A stretch of DNA of 64,000 nt from Cladobotryum mycophilum (GCA_036429605.1 CM071589.1:3782001-3846000); one strand, 5' to 3'. Counted from the stretch's first letter, positions 44,296-56,013 are shown. Made by a program: numbers and translations. Notes: generated from the letters alone by a model not told the origin.

Positions 44296-45549
44296 TTATA
44301 CCCTACCCCCGCCGGGGCGGTTCATGATTGCGCCGATTCCCATGTCGGGCTGGGACAGCCTCTGAGCGTCCATGTAGGGGCTGCTGTCCTGGCTGGCTCC
44401 CCCGCGGGGGCGTAGCCGCCGTGGGACATGCTCGTGGTAGAGCTCACGCTCGAGGAGTATCCGTGGCCGTAGTAGGCGGCGCCCATTCCGTATGCCCCCT
44501 GAGCCTGTTGCTGTTGCTGCTGCTGCTGTTGTTGCTGCTGTTGTTGTTGCTGGAGGTGGGCGGCTGCCACGTGGGGCTGCAGGTAGCTCGAGGAAGCAGC
44601 AGAGTTCGAGGAAAAGGAGTGGGTGCCTGAGGAGGTCGTTTCAGGACTACTGTAGGATGCGTCTATTTCATCAACAGGAGTCAGGCCGATGCCGGAAATG
44701 CCGCTGTCGTCGTCATACCCTGTGAGTGAAGCACCAGTCTCGAGACGGTCACGGCGCGCCGCGGCGCGGGCTTGGGCCTGCAAGTTCTTGAGGCCATGGG
44801 ACATGCACTAGAGAGAAGGGGGTTGCGGTGTCAGCATGCAAGTCTGAGTTGTTTTGACAGCATCAGTACGTCAAGGAAGAGGGGAAAGAGGGGGGAGGGA
44901 GAGAGAGAAGACAGGTCGCTCCCCTCTCCCCCGTGGGAGGAGTCGGTGTATGAGTAAGTGTGTGGGAGAGGGGAAGGGAAATAAGCAATTGGCTTACCTT
45001 TTGCTCGACAACATTCCACTTCTCGCCAGTTCGTGCGGCCAGACCGCTCCAGATTTCCTTGCGCATCATCATGTATTCTTGGGCCATACGCTCCATCTTG
45101 ATGGTGTCCCAGTCATCGGCCCCCTTCTTCTCCATGAGACGCTCATGACGCTTGCGGCAGGCATTGGGCGTCTTGGTCTGGAAGTAGGCGTCCCTGATTT
45201 GGGCCCAGTTGAGCCCTTGCATACGGGCAGTGAGGAGTTGCTGGTCATCCTGGGGTGCCCAGGCCCCAGAGCTGGCCCGATGGTGGGAGGATGGAATAGG
45301 GAGAGCAGGAGAGGCACCGGCGCCATAGGCTTCGTAGGTTGGCTGCTGTTGCTGCTGTTGCGGTTGTTGCTGTTGCTGTTGCTGTTGAGGCATTGGCATG
45401 GTTGAGGACGAGGCGGCCTGCGGGACACCGTAGTATTCGGCGGGCATAGGAACTTGCTGTTGTTGAGAGTACATGGGGGAGGGGGCGAGGCCAGACCGGA
45501 GGCTAGCGTAGTTTTGCTGCTCGCTCGAGGGTCTCGTGTGTTTCGGCAT
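44296..45549 (-). CDS. Myb/SANT-like protein with polyglutamine tracts, frame break near C-terminus
   Basis: Two exons on the minus strand, 45549..44998 and 44807..44296, about 354 residues with one base restored. The 190-nt phase-0 intron (GTAAGC...CTCTAG) joins NVVEQK to CMSHGLKNL. Residues about 95-140 form a Myb-type repeat (WAPQDDQQLLTARMQGLNW, TPNACRKRHERLM); a second, weaker one contains EIWSGLAARTGEKWNVVEQK. Both suggest nuclear DNA binding. Two polyQ tracts flank it: 8Q-P-6Q in exon 1 and 16Q in exon 2. The frame breaks between C5 at 44399-44403 and G runs at 44405-44410. Restored, the end reads DMGIGAIMNRPGGGRV, ending at 44296; as written it stops at 44322. The target genes are unknown. 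Confidence 0.83.
44505..44552 (-). repeat. CAG/CAA repeat encoding 16 glutamines
   Basis: Sixteen consecutive Gln codons, mixed CAG and CAA, in exon 2 of the Myb-like gene. Mixed codons suggest selection for the protein tract more than raw slippage. Confidence 0.95.
45343..45387 (-). repeat. CAG/CAA repeat encoding Q8-P-Q6
   Basis: Fifteen codons of glutamine with one proline in exon 1 of the Myb-like gene. Confidence 0.95.
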
Positions 45550-48500
45550 TGTTCAAGGTAGGTAGATAGATGGCGATGAAGTTTTTTTGTGTGGTAAGGG
45601 GGTTGAAGCAGGGAAGGGGAAAAAAGATTATCTTGGTGGAGGAGGATACGAGGCCAGCCCGTTGTCCTTTTTGGTATGCCAAGAGTGAAACAGATTATTG
45701 ATTAAAGATGAAGAATGAGTGGCGGTGGCAATCACGGTCCTGACCGTGGTGGCCTGCAGTTGTGGTCTACCAGTTGAGGGTCCTTGTAAGAGCGGAAAGG
45801 CACCGAGACTTGGTGCCAGGGGCAGAATGAACGATATTGGGCAGAGAGAGAGACCAAGACAGATAGAGCGAGAGAGAGAGAGAGAAGTGTGAGAAACTGT
45901 CAAAGATATCCACAACTATGCAAGATAGGAAAAGAGAGAAGGAAGATGGAAGCACAAGAAACACAAAAAAGCAAGGATGAAAAAGAGAAAAAACAGACAA
46001 GGCAACCCGTTGACTGGTCTTGAGCGAAAGCAGATGGTTTGAGAAGGGGAAAAGAAAGATGGCCTAGCCGGGGACATGGGCATGCTTTAAGCTTCGAGAT
46101 GGGCCATCTGGAAAAGGAGAGACGAAAGCCAATATGGTCATTGTTGAAGTCCCAGATGAAACATGAGATCTAGGCCAAAGGGACATGAAACGGGCCAAGT
46201 GTATCCGAAAAGTTTGGTTTGGCAAGAATGGCACGATGATATTGGTCCAAGACTGGAGACTGAATAGGTCTGGGCGGCTAGATGGCCCTGGGATAGCGGC
46301 TATCTGGGCTAGGTAGGGGAGGGGAAGGGAGAGGCAAGGGGGGCCCTGGCAGGGTCTCAAGGTTCCGAGGAACCGGGACCCGATGTGGGCATACAGGGAG
46401 AAGCTTGATGGGTGGGGACATCCGTCAGAAGCAGCGCTTGCTCTGAGGTTGTCAAGGGCGGTTAGAATTGGCCCCAACCCAAAGTTCAAGACAATAAAAG
46501 TACCTAGTAGACAAAGTGTATCATGTGGCAATACAGCCTCATGTAAGTGTTATGCAGTGGGAGAATGGTAAGTGCCATAGGGCCAACAGCTTAAAAGCCA
46601 GAAATGTTCCCATTCCGGTATAGCGAAGAGGAGAATGGCTTCAAGAGCCTCTCCCGAGAGAGGAAGATGACATCAAGCCATTCCAAAACTGTATGCAGGC
46701 ACAAGGGCATGGGCGGATAATAGCGCAGATGGATGGGAGGGGGGAGGGGGGGAGGGGAGGGGGAAATGAAGGGGATCATTGCATTGCATATGAACAACGA
46801 AACCGGACTCTTGGAGGATCGACGTGGTGGGGGAAACATGATACCAAGGCGGCAAAACGAGAGAAAAAAAGAAAAAACAGTGTCTTGTCCATTGTGGATA
46901 CAGACAGACCCATGGCTTTGAACCAAACCAACAGTAGTACTATGGGAAATTCTAAGCGTAAAGCGAGCGCTTCTCTCTCTCAGAATGACGGGCGCTTCCA
47001 TGGCATTCTGCTGTGCAGGTTGCGCTGATGGTAAGTATTAGTGCATCTGTTGGGTCCCTCTCGAGGTTCGGAAAGGGGAGGTGGAACAACTTCAAGGGTT
47101 ATTTTTGTTTCGTTAAGTCGAATCCACAGCCGAAAGACGCGCCATTGGTCGAGAGCAACATGCAAGCGCGCGTCTAGGTACGTATCAATGGGCGCCATGC
47201 CGTGAATAGACTGGTGTCTTTCTATTTTCAGCTCCTCGCCAAGGCCCGCTGCGCTAGGGTCTTACCGCGCAGGCTTGATTGGCCAACTTACTCAGGTACA
47301 GTGCATGTACTTCTTCAGGCGCGAACCAGTGGCGAGATACTTTCCGTGAACCAAGATCGCGAGACCAAGGAGATCCAAAGCCGCCTCTCCCCTCCCCCCT
47401 CGACGACGGGCCTCAAGAACTGGCCTCATCAAGGCGGCAATTTCATTTTTGGCGTGTCATGAATTGCAATGGGTCTGTTTCATCATGTCCCGGTTAAAAA
47501 GAAAAAGACTCGCCGTCAGAGATCAGAAGGTGAGATGTCAAGACATCTTGGAGCCAACAAGCAACCGTCTACAAAAGTGCAAAAGGCCTGTTGGGAATAT
47601 CGAGCGGCCTTTGCATGCGCATTCTAGTCATGGCGTTTTTGTTTTCTCTTTTTGTTTCTCTCCCCTTCTCTCTCTTGTCACGATGGTGGGTAACATTATT
47701 GTGTGTTCACCAAAAAGGTACCATATGATCGCTTACCCGCTACATCGGTATCACCGCGAGACAAAAACTTGGGATTCACTACCTAATAGACTGAGACCTT
47801 TGCTTCTAAATCTGCACCTCGGCCAACAGCACCAAAAAAAATGTGTCTCACGAACTAGTTCACGAGAAATGCGACATATCGATGCAGAGAACCTATCTGT
47901 TGGGTTTCCTCTAGACTACATCGGGAGGGAGGATTAATACTTGCTATAATAATAATGATTCCCCACCAACACTTCCCTACTTTACCGCGAAGGAGGGAGG
48001 CGGCTACCGGAGTGACGGAGTGCACGGGGATGAACAGCGGAGCCGGTGGTGATGGCTACTTTTAGCTTCATACTCTTCTTCTTTCTCTTTATGGCACCTC
48101 TTCGTTATAGCTGCATTGGGATGCAACGTTTCCTGCAGGCAGATTGACTGGGTCCAGAGTATGTTGGCGCAAGTTCAAAGTATTGTTCAAAATAGGGTCG
48201 GTCACCTGGGTCGTCCAAGATTGGCCATGTGTCCTCGCCAAAGAATCCTACAGCTTCCGTGTTCCAAAGATGGCGTCTTTGGCAAAGTGTCTGTTCAGAT
48301 CTTGAGTTGGTAGGGTAGACTTGGCGACCTGATTGAATTACCCTATCAATACTCCGTACACAACGTCAACCCTTGAGGGGTGCCTCGCTTGCTAATGTCC
48401 CGAGAAGAGGTTCAACGACCACCACTTTGTGACTTGACTCAATACTTCTCACCACATTCAAGCTTATATGTGCGACCCGCTTCTCGGTGAGATGTTGAAA

Positions 48501-50477
48501 CAAGAACTTGGGTCAAAGTCGTCAGCATAAATCTAGAACTGCTTACCTTGGCCATCGAGAGCCCACATCTTTGGGTGCGCATCCAGGAACTGAGCTGCAA
48601 GGCGCGTTTGAGGGTAGGTGAACTTCCATGCAGATTCCCAAGCACTACCATTGCATTACCCTGCATACCCCCTGTATGCCCCTCTATGAATCAGGCATGT
48701 CCAGATAGTTCATAATCTGGGTTCCAATGCAGCGTTATTATTGTGGTTCATCAATACAGCTAGATACGATTTGCCACCGGAACGTTCTACCCAAAGTTCC
48801 TCCCTATTTAAGATGATCAATTCAAATCGACAAGGGTAAAATCGCCGTTCCCCGCACGACGGACATTAATGAATGCCTAAGTTATGTGATGATTGGCAGC
48901 GTCTTGGCACAATTTCGAGTTTCTTGCCGTAACCTACCCTAGAGAATGAAGAATGAGGCCAAATAATAGGCTGCAGTCATTGTTGAAGAGAACCAATAGT
49001 AAACGCGTTGCGCAATGTTAACTAATATAAGCATATATAATTACATGTCCATTCTTGAGGTAATCTTGCAGTAGTCCCAAGCTGCTGTTTATGGCCCGTT
49101 ATTGAGGCGCAGAATTGAACATGACTACGGGGTTTACCTATGCAACAAGGATCTAGCCGGAATGCTCTGCAACCACTGTGATGATTCCAAAGTTCCGATA
49201 CCCATGGACTACAACTTTAGTAGTGTACTAATATTGTTTCGATAACATGAGATTAAATTTCCATATAATTGAAACGAAAAGGGACTCATCTTTTCTATCG
49301 AATTTCCCTCCTTTCATCTCCAACCTGATGGCATCGCAAGCGGCTGAAAGGCGCTCAACCGGACTCTCGGTTCGGGCCTTCGCTGGTCGAACTATCTTGG
49401 TTCCCCATGGTGAGACAAGCAATACATCGATTCCGTCTATAGGAAAAGGGCCGTCGCTGACCCGGTGGCATAGAAGCGTTTAGTAATGAACATGTAAGAT
49501 TGTTTTAGCTACACAGAATTAGGGAAGCTGAGAAATGGGGGGACGGTATTAGCCTAATCAGAGAAGAAGAGTACACGACCACCTATTGTCATGGAAAGGT
49601 TGCTGATCTCGGGACTGGATCTATCTGGGGTAAAAGTCCGGGGTAGGCTAGAAGCTCGTTCCCAGCCATGAACGCGAATCAAATGTCTCAAAATCCTCAA
49701 AGGCGCAAATACACGGCCAGGCAAACGATACCTGATTCATGCTACCTCGGCAATCCTAGTGGGATCGCCAATCGCATCTTCTCCCTTATCAAATGTTACG
49801 TACAAAAGAGTTGCTCACCTCCTCCTGAGGGTGAGATATTTTATTCATCTAATCACTATCTCAGCTGGGATCAAGGCTGGGGCCATTTAAGAACCAATCT
49901 AAAGCAGTCTAAGGCTACTGGGGGTGCGTGACACACTGATAACAGTTGTTGGGTTAGCGATCGCCCGACGGGTCCTTTTGTCCTTTTTGCGTGTGTGTGC
50001 TTCGTTTGCGTTTGAAGGAACGCGACATGGATCAAGATAAGCCGGGTTCGTATAGAGAGGAGGCGAAAGGGAGGCGCCTGTACGGATTACACCATCTTTA
50101 AATATGGCAGCTGTGCCTGTTTCCCTATCTCTGTCTCTCTCTCTCATAATGCGGCGTTGACATGCGTTGTTAGTTTCCCCTCTTTCTTTGTCTCATTCTT
50201 GGCTACTATCTATCTACTACTACTTCCCATTCCTTGGATGGTCCTGTGACTACTGCGCCGAGACCCGGATCCAGTCGAGTTTTGTTATCATCGGATCCAT
50301 TTGAACAACCAACCATCGTCTTGTGTTTTGTCTCTCCGATTTCCACAACGGCTCGGCTACCTCGTCCGTCCGCACGCATGTCTCAGCGGGGCCAGGCCCC
50401 ATGTGGTCATCTGAGCCTCCCCCTTTGATTCGTGATTTATTTCTACAGTATATATATAGATAGATAAAACGTCCGCC
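45550..50477. other. 4.9 kb non-coding interval
   Basis: The longest gene-free stretch here, between the divergent Myb-like gene and the transporter. It contains an AG run (45868-45886), G-rich purine tracts (46736-46766) and AT-rich sequence near 49010-49040. I checked both strands for spliced genes and tRNAs and found none. The longest open frame (47449-47937) has no domain signature. It may hold long leaders or a non-coding RNA, which sequence alone cannot show. Confidence 0.55.
50149..50428 (+). other. series of very short upstream ORFs before the transporter
   Basis: Within 330 nt of the transporter ATG lie three four-codon frames including the stop: MRR at 50149-50160, MRC at 50162-50173 and MVL at 50238-50249. 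A 16-residue frame follows at 50378-50428. If the leader reaches this far they would limit translation of the permease. The transcript start is not known. Confidence 0.4.
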
Positions 50478-52178
50478 ATGGACCCGGAAAAGACAAACTT
50501 GGAGGCAAGGCCTCCCAAGGCGTCCAGCGAGATGGACCACCACACGCCCCTCAAGACCGCCAACCTTTCCGCCGACGAGCTGGACCAGGCCGCCCGCGAT
50601 GCAGTCGACCTCGCGGCCATGGGCCATAAACAGGCCCTTTCGCGAAAATTCAACACATGGAGTATGCTCGCGCTGGCATTCTGCGTGCTGGGAACATGGT
50701 CGACGGAAGCCCAGGACCTCTCCATCGGTCTCGCAAACGGAGGGCCCATTGCCGTGCTCTGGGGTCTTGTTGTCGTGACCCTGTGCAATATTTGCGTCGC
50801 ATTGTCCATGGGAGAGCTCTGCAGCAGCATGCCCACAGCGCTGGGACAAGCGTACTGGATTTCGCATCTGTTGCAGAGCTCGACGGGGAGATTTGCGTCG
50901 TACATGTGCGCGTGGATCAACACGTTTGGATGGTGGACTCTGACGGCGTCTCAGATCTCCTTCATGACACAGTTCCTCCTGGGCATGAAGGTCATGTTCG
51001 ACAATGAATGGGACGGCGCCTCGAAAGGCTGGGTTCAGTTCCTCATCTACATTGGAATCACCGTCTCCTTTACCGCCACAAACCACGTGGCCTGCCGCAA
51101 CGAAAAGTTCCTGCCCTGGTTCAACAACTTTGTCGGGATATGGTTCGTCGGCCTCTTCTTCGTCATCGGGTTGGCACTTCTCATCTCCGTGGGCGTCAAC
51201 ACAGACAAACACTTCATGCCGGCCAAGTTTGTGTTTGGCACGTGGATCAACCAGACGGGCTGGCCTGATGGCGTGACTTGGTTCATTGGTCTCGTCCAGG
51301 GAGCGTATGGTTTGACGGCATTCGACGCTGTCATCCACATGGTGGAGGAAATACCTGCGCCTCGACGCAACGGACCGAAAACAATGTATCTGTCAGTCAT
51401 CTGTGGAGCCATCACCGGCTTCATCTTTATGATGATTTGCCTGTTTTGCATCCAGAATCTCGACCGCGTTCTCGACCCCCCAACCGGCCTCCCTTTTATG
51501 GAACTTTTGGAGGAGACGGTTGGCCTCAACGGAGCTGCTGTATTGATTTCACTCTTCATCTTCAACGGAATGGGCGCCGGCGTTAGCGTCATGACATCTG
51601 CATCGCGACTGACCTGGAGCTTTGCCCGCGATGGAGGCATTCCCTTTAGCACGTACTTTCAACATGTGGACCCTACGTGGAAAATCCCTGGCCGTGCTTT
51701 GTGGCTTCAAGCTGCCATTGTCAGTCTAGTCGGCGTTCTCTACCTCTTCGCCAACACAGTCCTCCAAGCCATCCTCAGCGTCAGCACCATCGCCCTCACA
51801 ATCTCCTATGCCATGCCGATTATCGTCCTTCTCATAGTTGGTCGCGATAAGCTGCCTCCGGGAGAGTTTCGCCTCGGCAGATTCGGTACAGCCATCAACG
51901 TCATCTCCATCATCTACTGCTCCATCACGACCGTGTTTTTCCTGTTCCCTGGCAGCCCCAACCCCTCTGTCAGTGACATGAACTACGCAATAGCTGTCTT
52001 TGGGGTCATGCTGGTTGTCGCCCTTGGCTTCTGGTTCCTCGGGGGCCGCGAATCCTTTATGCATGTGGAGGACTACAGCGAGGGAATTGTATATGATCCG
52101 GGTCAAGAGCCGCGGCCTCATACGAGCTCATCTGCCAATACAACACACCAGGTCCAGGCGCAGCCGGGAACGAAGTGA
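50478..52178 (+). CDS. APC-superfamily amino acid/choline-type permease
   Basis: A single exon of 566 residues. It belongs to the amino acid/choline transporter group of the APC superfamily (yeast Hnm1, GABA permease relatives), which take up choline, amino acids or GABA across the plasma membrane by proton symport. A 55-residue hydrophilic N-terminus precedes about 12 hydrophobic segments, starting NTWSMLALAFCVLGTWSTEA. Signature stretches are NGGPIAVLWGLVVVTLCN, SMGELCSSMPTALGQAYW, GLTAFDAVIHMVEEIPAPRRNGPKT and SASRLTWSFARDGGIPFS, the last being the conserved cytosolic loop of the family. The C-terminal tail is hydrophilic. Codon use and frame are clean. The start has the context GCCATGG. 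The exact substrate is not assigned. Confidence 0.9.
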   Translation: MDPEKTNLEARPPKASSEMDHHTPLKTANLSADELDQAARDAVDLAAMGHKQALSRKFNTWSMLALAFCVLGTWSTEAQDLSIGLANGGPIAVLWGLVVVTLCNICVALSMGELCSSMPTALGQAYWISHLLQSSTGRFASYMCAWINTFGWWTLTASQISFMTQFLLGMKVMFDNEWDGASKGWVQFLIYIGITVSFTATNHVACRNEKFLPWFNNFVGIWFVGLFFVIGLALLISVGVNTDKHFMPAKFVFGTWINQTGWPDGVTWFIGLVQGAYGLTAFDAVIHMVEEIPAPRRNGPKTMYLSVICGAITGFIFMMICLFCIQNLDRVLDPPTGLPFMELLEETVGLNGAAVLISLFIFNGMGAGVSVMTSASRLTWSFARDGGIPFSTYFQHVDPTWKIPGRALWLQAAIVSLVGVLYLFANTVLQAILSVSTIALTISYAMPIIVLLIVGRDKLPPGEFRLGRFGTAINVISIIYCSITTVFFLFPGSPNPSVSDMNYAIAVFGVMLVVALGFWFLGGRESFMHVEDYSEGIVYDPGQEPRPHTSSSANTTHQVQAQPGTK

Positions 52179-52655
52179 TGATGAAATTATCGCTTTACTT
52201 TTCATGAATATATATTTTATAAATTAATTGCACATTTATTATTTGGTACGACATGTGATGATGTGCCGCATGAAGTTGCAGCTTCTCTCATACCACCCAC
52301 TTGATATATGCGCAATGTTTCATTTTTAGCTCTTGTCTCAGAGTACTGTCTCTGTTCAGAGTGCGTGATAGGCAACGCTCGACCAACTTGAGTGCTCTAA
52401 CTGTAGATCTATGATATTTCCACAAGCATTAGTTCCAGTGTAAGCGCGCGGCTTAAGGGATGTTGGTACAATGCAGCTGTTATGGATGGAACAAGGCGAC
52501 TTTTTTAAGCTTACTCTTGACGTAGTGTCTACTGGCACAAGACAAGTGGTGCTGGTTTCCAGGTTCCAGGTTCTCTGTCATTCTGCCCCTCACCAAATGG
52601 CTCCATGTTCCAAAGTCTCTACTCACAAATCACACCCACTGAATCAACGTACACA
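52179..52655. other. intergenic, no signal seen
   Basis: 477 bp between the transporter and the unknown gene. Nothing beyond a probable 3' UTR and promoter. Confidence 0.5.
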
Positions 52656-53345
52656 ATGGCATCGTCAAAGCGTGAATACCGGTTCGCTGACAACACCTGT
52701 GAGGCTCTAAAAGCCAACCTCACACTACGATTTCTTGTCAAGATCAAGCATAAATTCGAGTCACGACATTCCAGACCGGTCATTGCCTGGGCGCAGACGG
52801 GTGCTCATGCGATTACTGCAGGCCTGCTCAAGCAGACTGAGCAAGAAGATACAAAATACGATATCCAGATGCAGATCATCCAGCTGCTCGACGACAGGAC
52901 ACGCACCTTTTTCTGCTTCGACGTTTTCCTGGAAGGATGCGAGGCTGCGACCCGCACCGCGATAGAGGAGAGCACCAGGCAGCCGATCCACTTTCTCTTC
53001 AAGCAGAGCAACATCTGCTACGCTCGCAGGGACCATATGCTGGATGCCATCGTAGCCGGGCGGCTCGAGGGGATCCGAAAGTGGGACAAGGGTCCGAAGC
53101 CTTACTTTTATGATGCGGAAAACCCTCCCTTTTACACTCTTGGTAGACGGGTGGAGGGGCCCGAGGACGGAGAAGAGCCGGGGCCGGAGCTTGAGGATCG
53201 GTCAGAGGAAGAAGAATCAGAGGTTGAGGGTAAAGGGGAGGATGGAACAGGTGACGATAGGTTAGAGAAGAATGGTACGAAAGAAGATGAGATGAAGAAA
53301 GTTGAAATGAAGGAAGATGTAACAAGAAAAGATGTGCAAGAATGA
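52656..53345 (+). CDS. unknown protein with acidic C-terminal tail
   Basis: A single exon of 229 residues from the ATG at 52656 (context CACAATGG); an in-frame ATG at 52605 would add 17 residues. I do not recognise the family. Residues 1-165 look globular, with KREYRFADNTCEALKANLTLRF, TFFCFDVFLEGCEAATR and QPIHFLFKQSNICYARRDHM. From about 170 the tail is nearly all Glu, Asp, Lys and Gly and is predicted disordered. No signal peptide or membrane segment is present. Third-position composition fits a coding gene, but support rests mainly on the well-folded first half. Confidence 0.6.
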   Translation: MASSKREYRFADNTCEALKANLTLRFLVKIKHKFESRHSRPVIAWAQTGAHAITAGLLKQTEQEDTKYDIQMQIIQLLDDRTRTFFCFDVFLEGCEAATRTAIEESTRQPIHFLFKQSNICYARRDHMLDAIVAGRLEGIRKWDKGPKPYFYDAENPPFYTLGRRVEGPEDGEEPGPELEDRSEEEESEVEGKGEDGTGDDRLEKNGTKEDEMKKVEMKEDVTRKDVQE

Positions 53346-54289
53346 GAATCTAAGGCAAGATAGGATAATGTTTGGATCATGTAAAGAAATGAGTGACAGC
53401 TGTCTGTCATCGCTTACATCGCTTACATCGTTTGCAGAGCCCCGTCTCTCCATCCATTGCCATGTATTTAGCACGCTTTGATCAACCATGGGCTTCACCT
53501 TATGAGAAATGCTCAGTAGCGGAATCGGGAGGGGGAGGAAACTGGTCACGGTGCGGAGAACAAGAGGGGAAACCCTGGCAAAGAGTGGATTTCGGAAGAC
53601 ATAACACCCCTGTTTGCATCCCACATATGGACGGTAATCCTCCCCTCCAAGTCAGAATTCTTCTGAGTAATCTCATGTTGCTCTCTGACCGGATAGATAC
53701 CAAGATGTCTACATGCAAGATATGAATTCTCAACCCAAAAAGAAAATAAGACTTATATCGTATTCTCATTCGAGAATAATGTCCGTGCCGTGTTCACCAG
53801 AAGCGGAATACTTTAATACTACCAGACTTTCTCAGACATGGAATTCGGTAGCGGCTTGCATGAGGACCTTTCCCCTCTTCGGTTCCACTACGAAATCCAT
53901 CTTGCAATGCAATGTAGTGTTGCATCCAAAAACCCCCTTGGCCGGCGGCCCCTCACGGTCTAAACTACTTTGTAAGATAACCACCAGACACCGTTGGCAT
54001 ATCAGTGGAATGACGATACGAAATACGCATAAAAGTACCCATGAAATACCCACAGACATCCCCATAACAAATGTACATGTACGTAATTGCAGCAGTAAGA
54101 GACCCCTTCTTTATGAGGTGATCACAAAATCAACACCTGCTCTCACCCCCGGACGGCATAACATCTTTCCCGCCATCATAAATCCGACGCAACCCATTCC
54201 ATATCTTTTCGGCTTTTACAAAAACTGCAAGAGCCTCGAAATTCTCTTTAATTTTTGTTTTTTAAAACCGTTCCTTTCCCTCTTCCCTT

Positions 54290-54330
<41 letters not shown>

Positions 54331-54368
54331 AACAAATCCTGTAATTAACTCATACAACTAATATCATC
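53346..54368. other. intergenic, ALDH promoter region
   Basis: About 1 kb. The right end carries a TC repeat immediately before the ALDH start. No gene is seen. Confidence 0.55.
54290..54327. repeat. (TC)n tract 41 nt before the ALDH start
   Basis: A pyrimidine dinucleotide run ending about 41 nt before the ATG at 54369, probably in the core promoter or leader. CT-rich tracts are common at start sites of strongly expressed fungal genes. Confidence 0.85.
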
Positions 54369-56013
54369 ATGTCGAATCTCGTTGCACAGCTCAAGGCGCC
54401 CAACGGCGTCGAGTTTTCCCTCCCTACCGGTCTCTTCATCAACAACGAGTTTGTTGAAGCAACATCCGGGAGCAAGATTACTAGCATCAGCCCCATGTAA
54501 GTGCACCTACTTAAGCCTGCATGTCGTCATCCACCCTCAATCTACAACCTCACTACAGGAAGCTATCATTCCCACACAGCTGCTGTGTAACACTCATTGC
54601 ATAAAAGTACTGACACCTCAAAAAAAGCAATGGAGAAGAAATCGTCTCCGTAGAGGCCGCTTCAGAAGCAGACATTGACCGCGCCGTACAAGCCGCCAGG
54701 GCCGCCTTCCAAGAAGACAGCGAATGGCGCTCCCTCACCGGCACCGAGCGCGCCGCCCTCATGCACAAGCTCGCCGACCTCATCGAGGAGCACAAGCACA
54801 CCCTCGCCACCATCGAGACGTGGGACAACGGGAAGCCCTACCTCGTGGCCCGGGATGAGGACCTGAACGAGGTGACCGGGACCCTCCGCTACTACGCCGG
54901 CTACGCGGACAAGATCCACGGGCAGACCATCCCCACGCACGCCAACAAACTCGCCTACACGCTCAGGCAGCCCATCGGCGTATGCGCACAAATCATCCCC
55001 TGGAACTACCCGCTCGGCATGGCGGCCTGGAAGCTCGGCCCCGCGCTCGCCACGGGCAACACCATCGTCCTCAAGCCCGCCGAGCAGACGCCCCTTTCCA
55101 TCCTCTACGTCGCCGACCTCATCCGCCAGGCCGGTTTCCCCCGGGCGTCGTCAACATCGTCAACGGCTACGGCAGGGAGGCCGGCAAGGCCCTGACCGTC
55201 CATCCGCAGATCCGCAAGATCGCCTTCACCGGGTCCACCGCCACGGGCCGCGAGATCATGAAGGCCGCCAGCGTAAACATGAAGAACATCACCCTCGAGA
55301 CCGGAGGCAAGTCCCCGCTCATCGTCTTCGAGGACGCAGACATTGAGCAGGCCGCCCGATGGGCCTACACCGGCATCCTCAGCAACCAGGGACAAGTCTG
55401 CACCGCCACCTCCCGCCTCCTCGTCCACGAGTCCGTAACCGAGAAATTCCTCAAGGAGTTCGTCACCTACGTCACGGAGAACGCCAAGACCGGCGACCCC
55501 TTCTCCGAGGACACCACCCACGGCCCGCAGGTCTCCCAGATCCAGTACGAAAAGATCCTCGGCTACGTCGAGACCGCCAAGAAAGAAGGCGCCAAGCTCG
55601 AGCTCGGCGGCGAGTCCGCTCAAAAGGGCCTCTCCAACGGCAAGGGGTTCTTCATCCATCCCACCATCTTCACCAACGTCACCAAGGACATGACCATCTT
55701 CCGAGAGGAAATCTTCGGGCCCGTCGTCGCCATCACGCCCTTCAAGGACGACAAGGAGGCCATTGCCCTAGCCAACGACTCAGAGTACGGTCTCGGCGCG
55801 GCCGTCTTCAGCGAGAACATTGCCAGGGCGCACAAGACTGCTGCGTCGCTAGAAGCCGGAATGGTCTGGATCAACTCGTCCAACGACTCTGAGATCCAGG
55901 TTCCCTTTGGCGGTGTCAAGCAGAGCGGTATCGGAAGAGAGTTGGGAGAGGCTGGTCTTGCTAGCTACCTGGAGACCAAGGCTATTCATGTCAACCTCGG
56001 CAACAAGCTGTAG
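54369..56013 (+). CDS. aldehyde dehydrogenase (NAD+-dependent), frame break mid-gene
   Basis: Two exons, 54369..54496 and 54628..56013, with one base restored at the C5 run 55138-55142; about 504 residues. It oxidises aldehydes to acids. The 131-nt intron joins ITSISP to INGEEIVSV. Landmarks are IIPWNYPLGMAAWKLGPALATG and LKPAEQTPLS, then the break in QAGFP-PGVVNIVNGYG. After it come FTGSTATGREI, LETGGKSP with the general-base Glu, and NQGQVCTAT with catalytic Cys at about residue 301. The ending is PFGGVKQSGIGRELG. It matches the fungal AldA/Ald family of class 1/2 enzymes. The PPG reading is almost invariant in ALDHs, which fixes the missing base to the C run. It has no obvious mitochondrial presequence, so is probably cytosolic. 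Confidence 0.94.

Noticed and set aside
47449..47937. 162-residue plus-strand open frame in the 4.9 kb gap
   Set aside because: Composition is unlike a folded protein and no start context or family feature supports it.
50250..51338. 362-residue open frame on the minus strand
   Set aside because: It lies antisense to the permease and is rich in Arg, His and Pro; it has no motif and mirrors GC-rich codon use of the real gene.
55105..55659. 184-residue minus-strand open frame and a 177-residue plus-strand one over ALDH
   Set aside because: Shadows of ALDH in other frames, low-complexity and without motifs.
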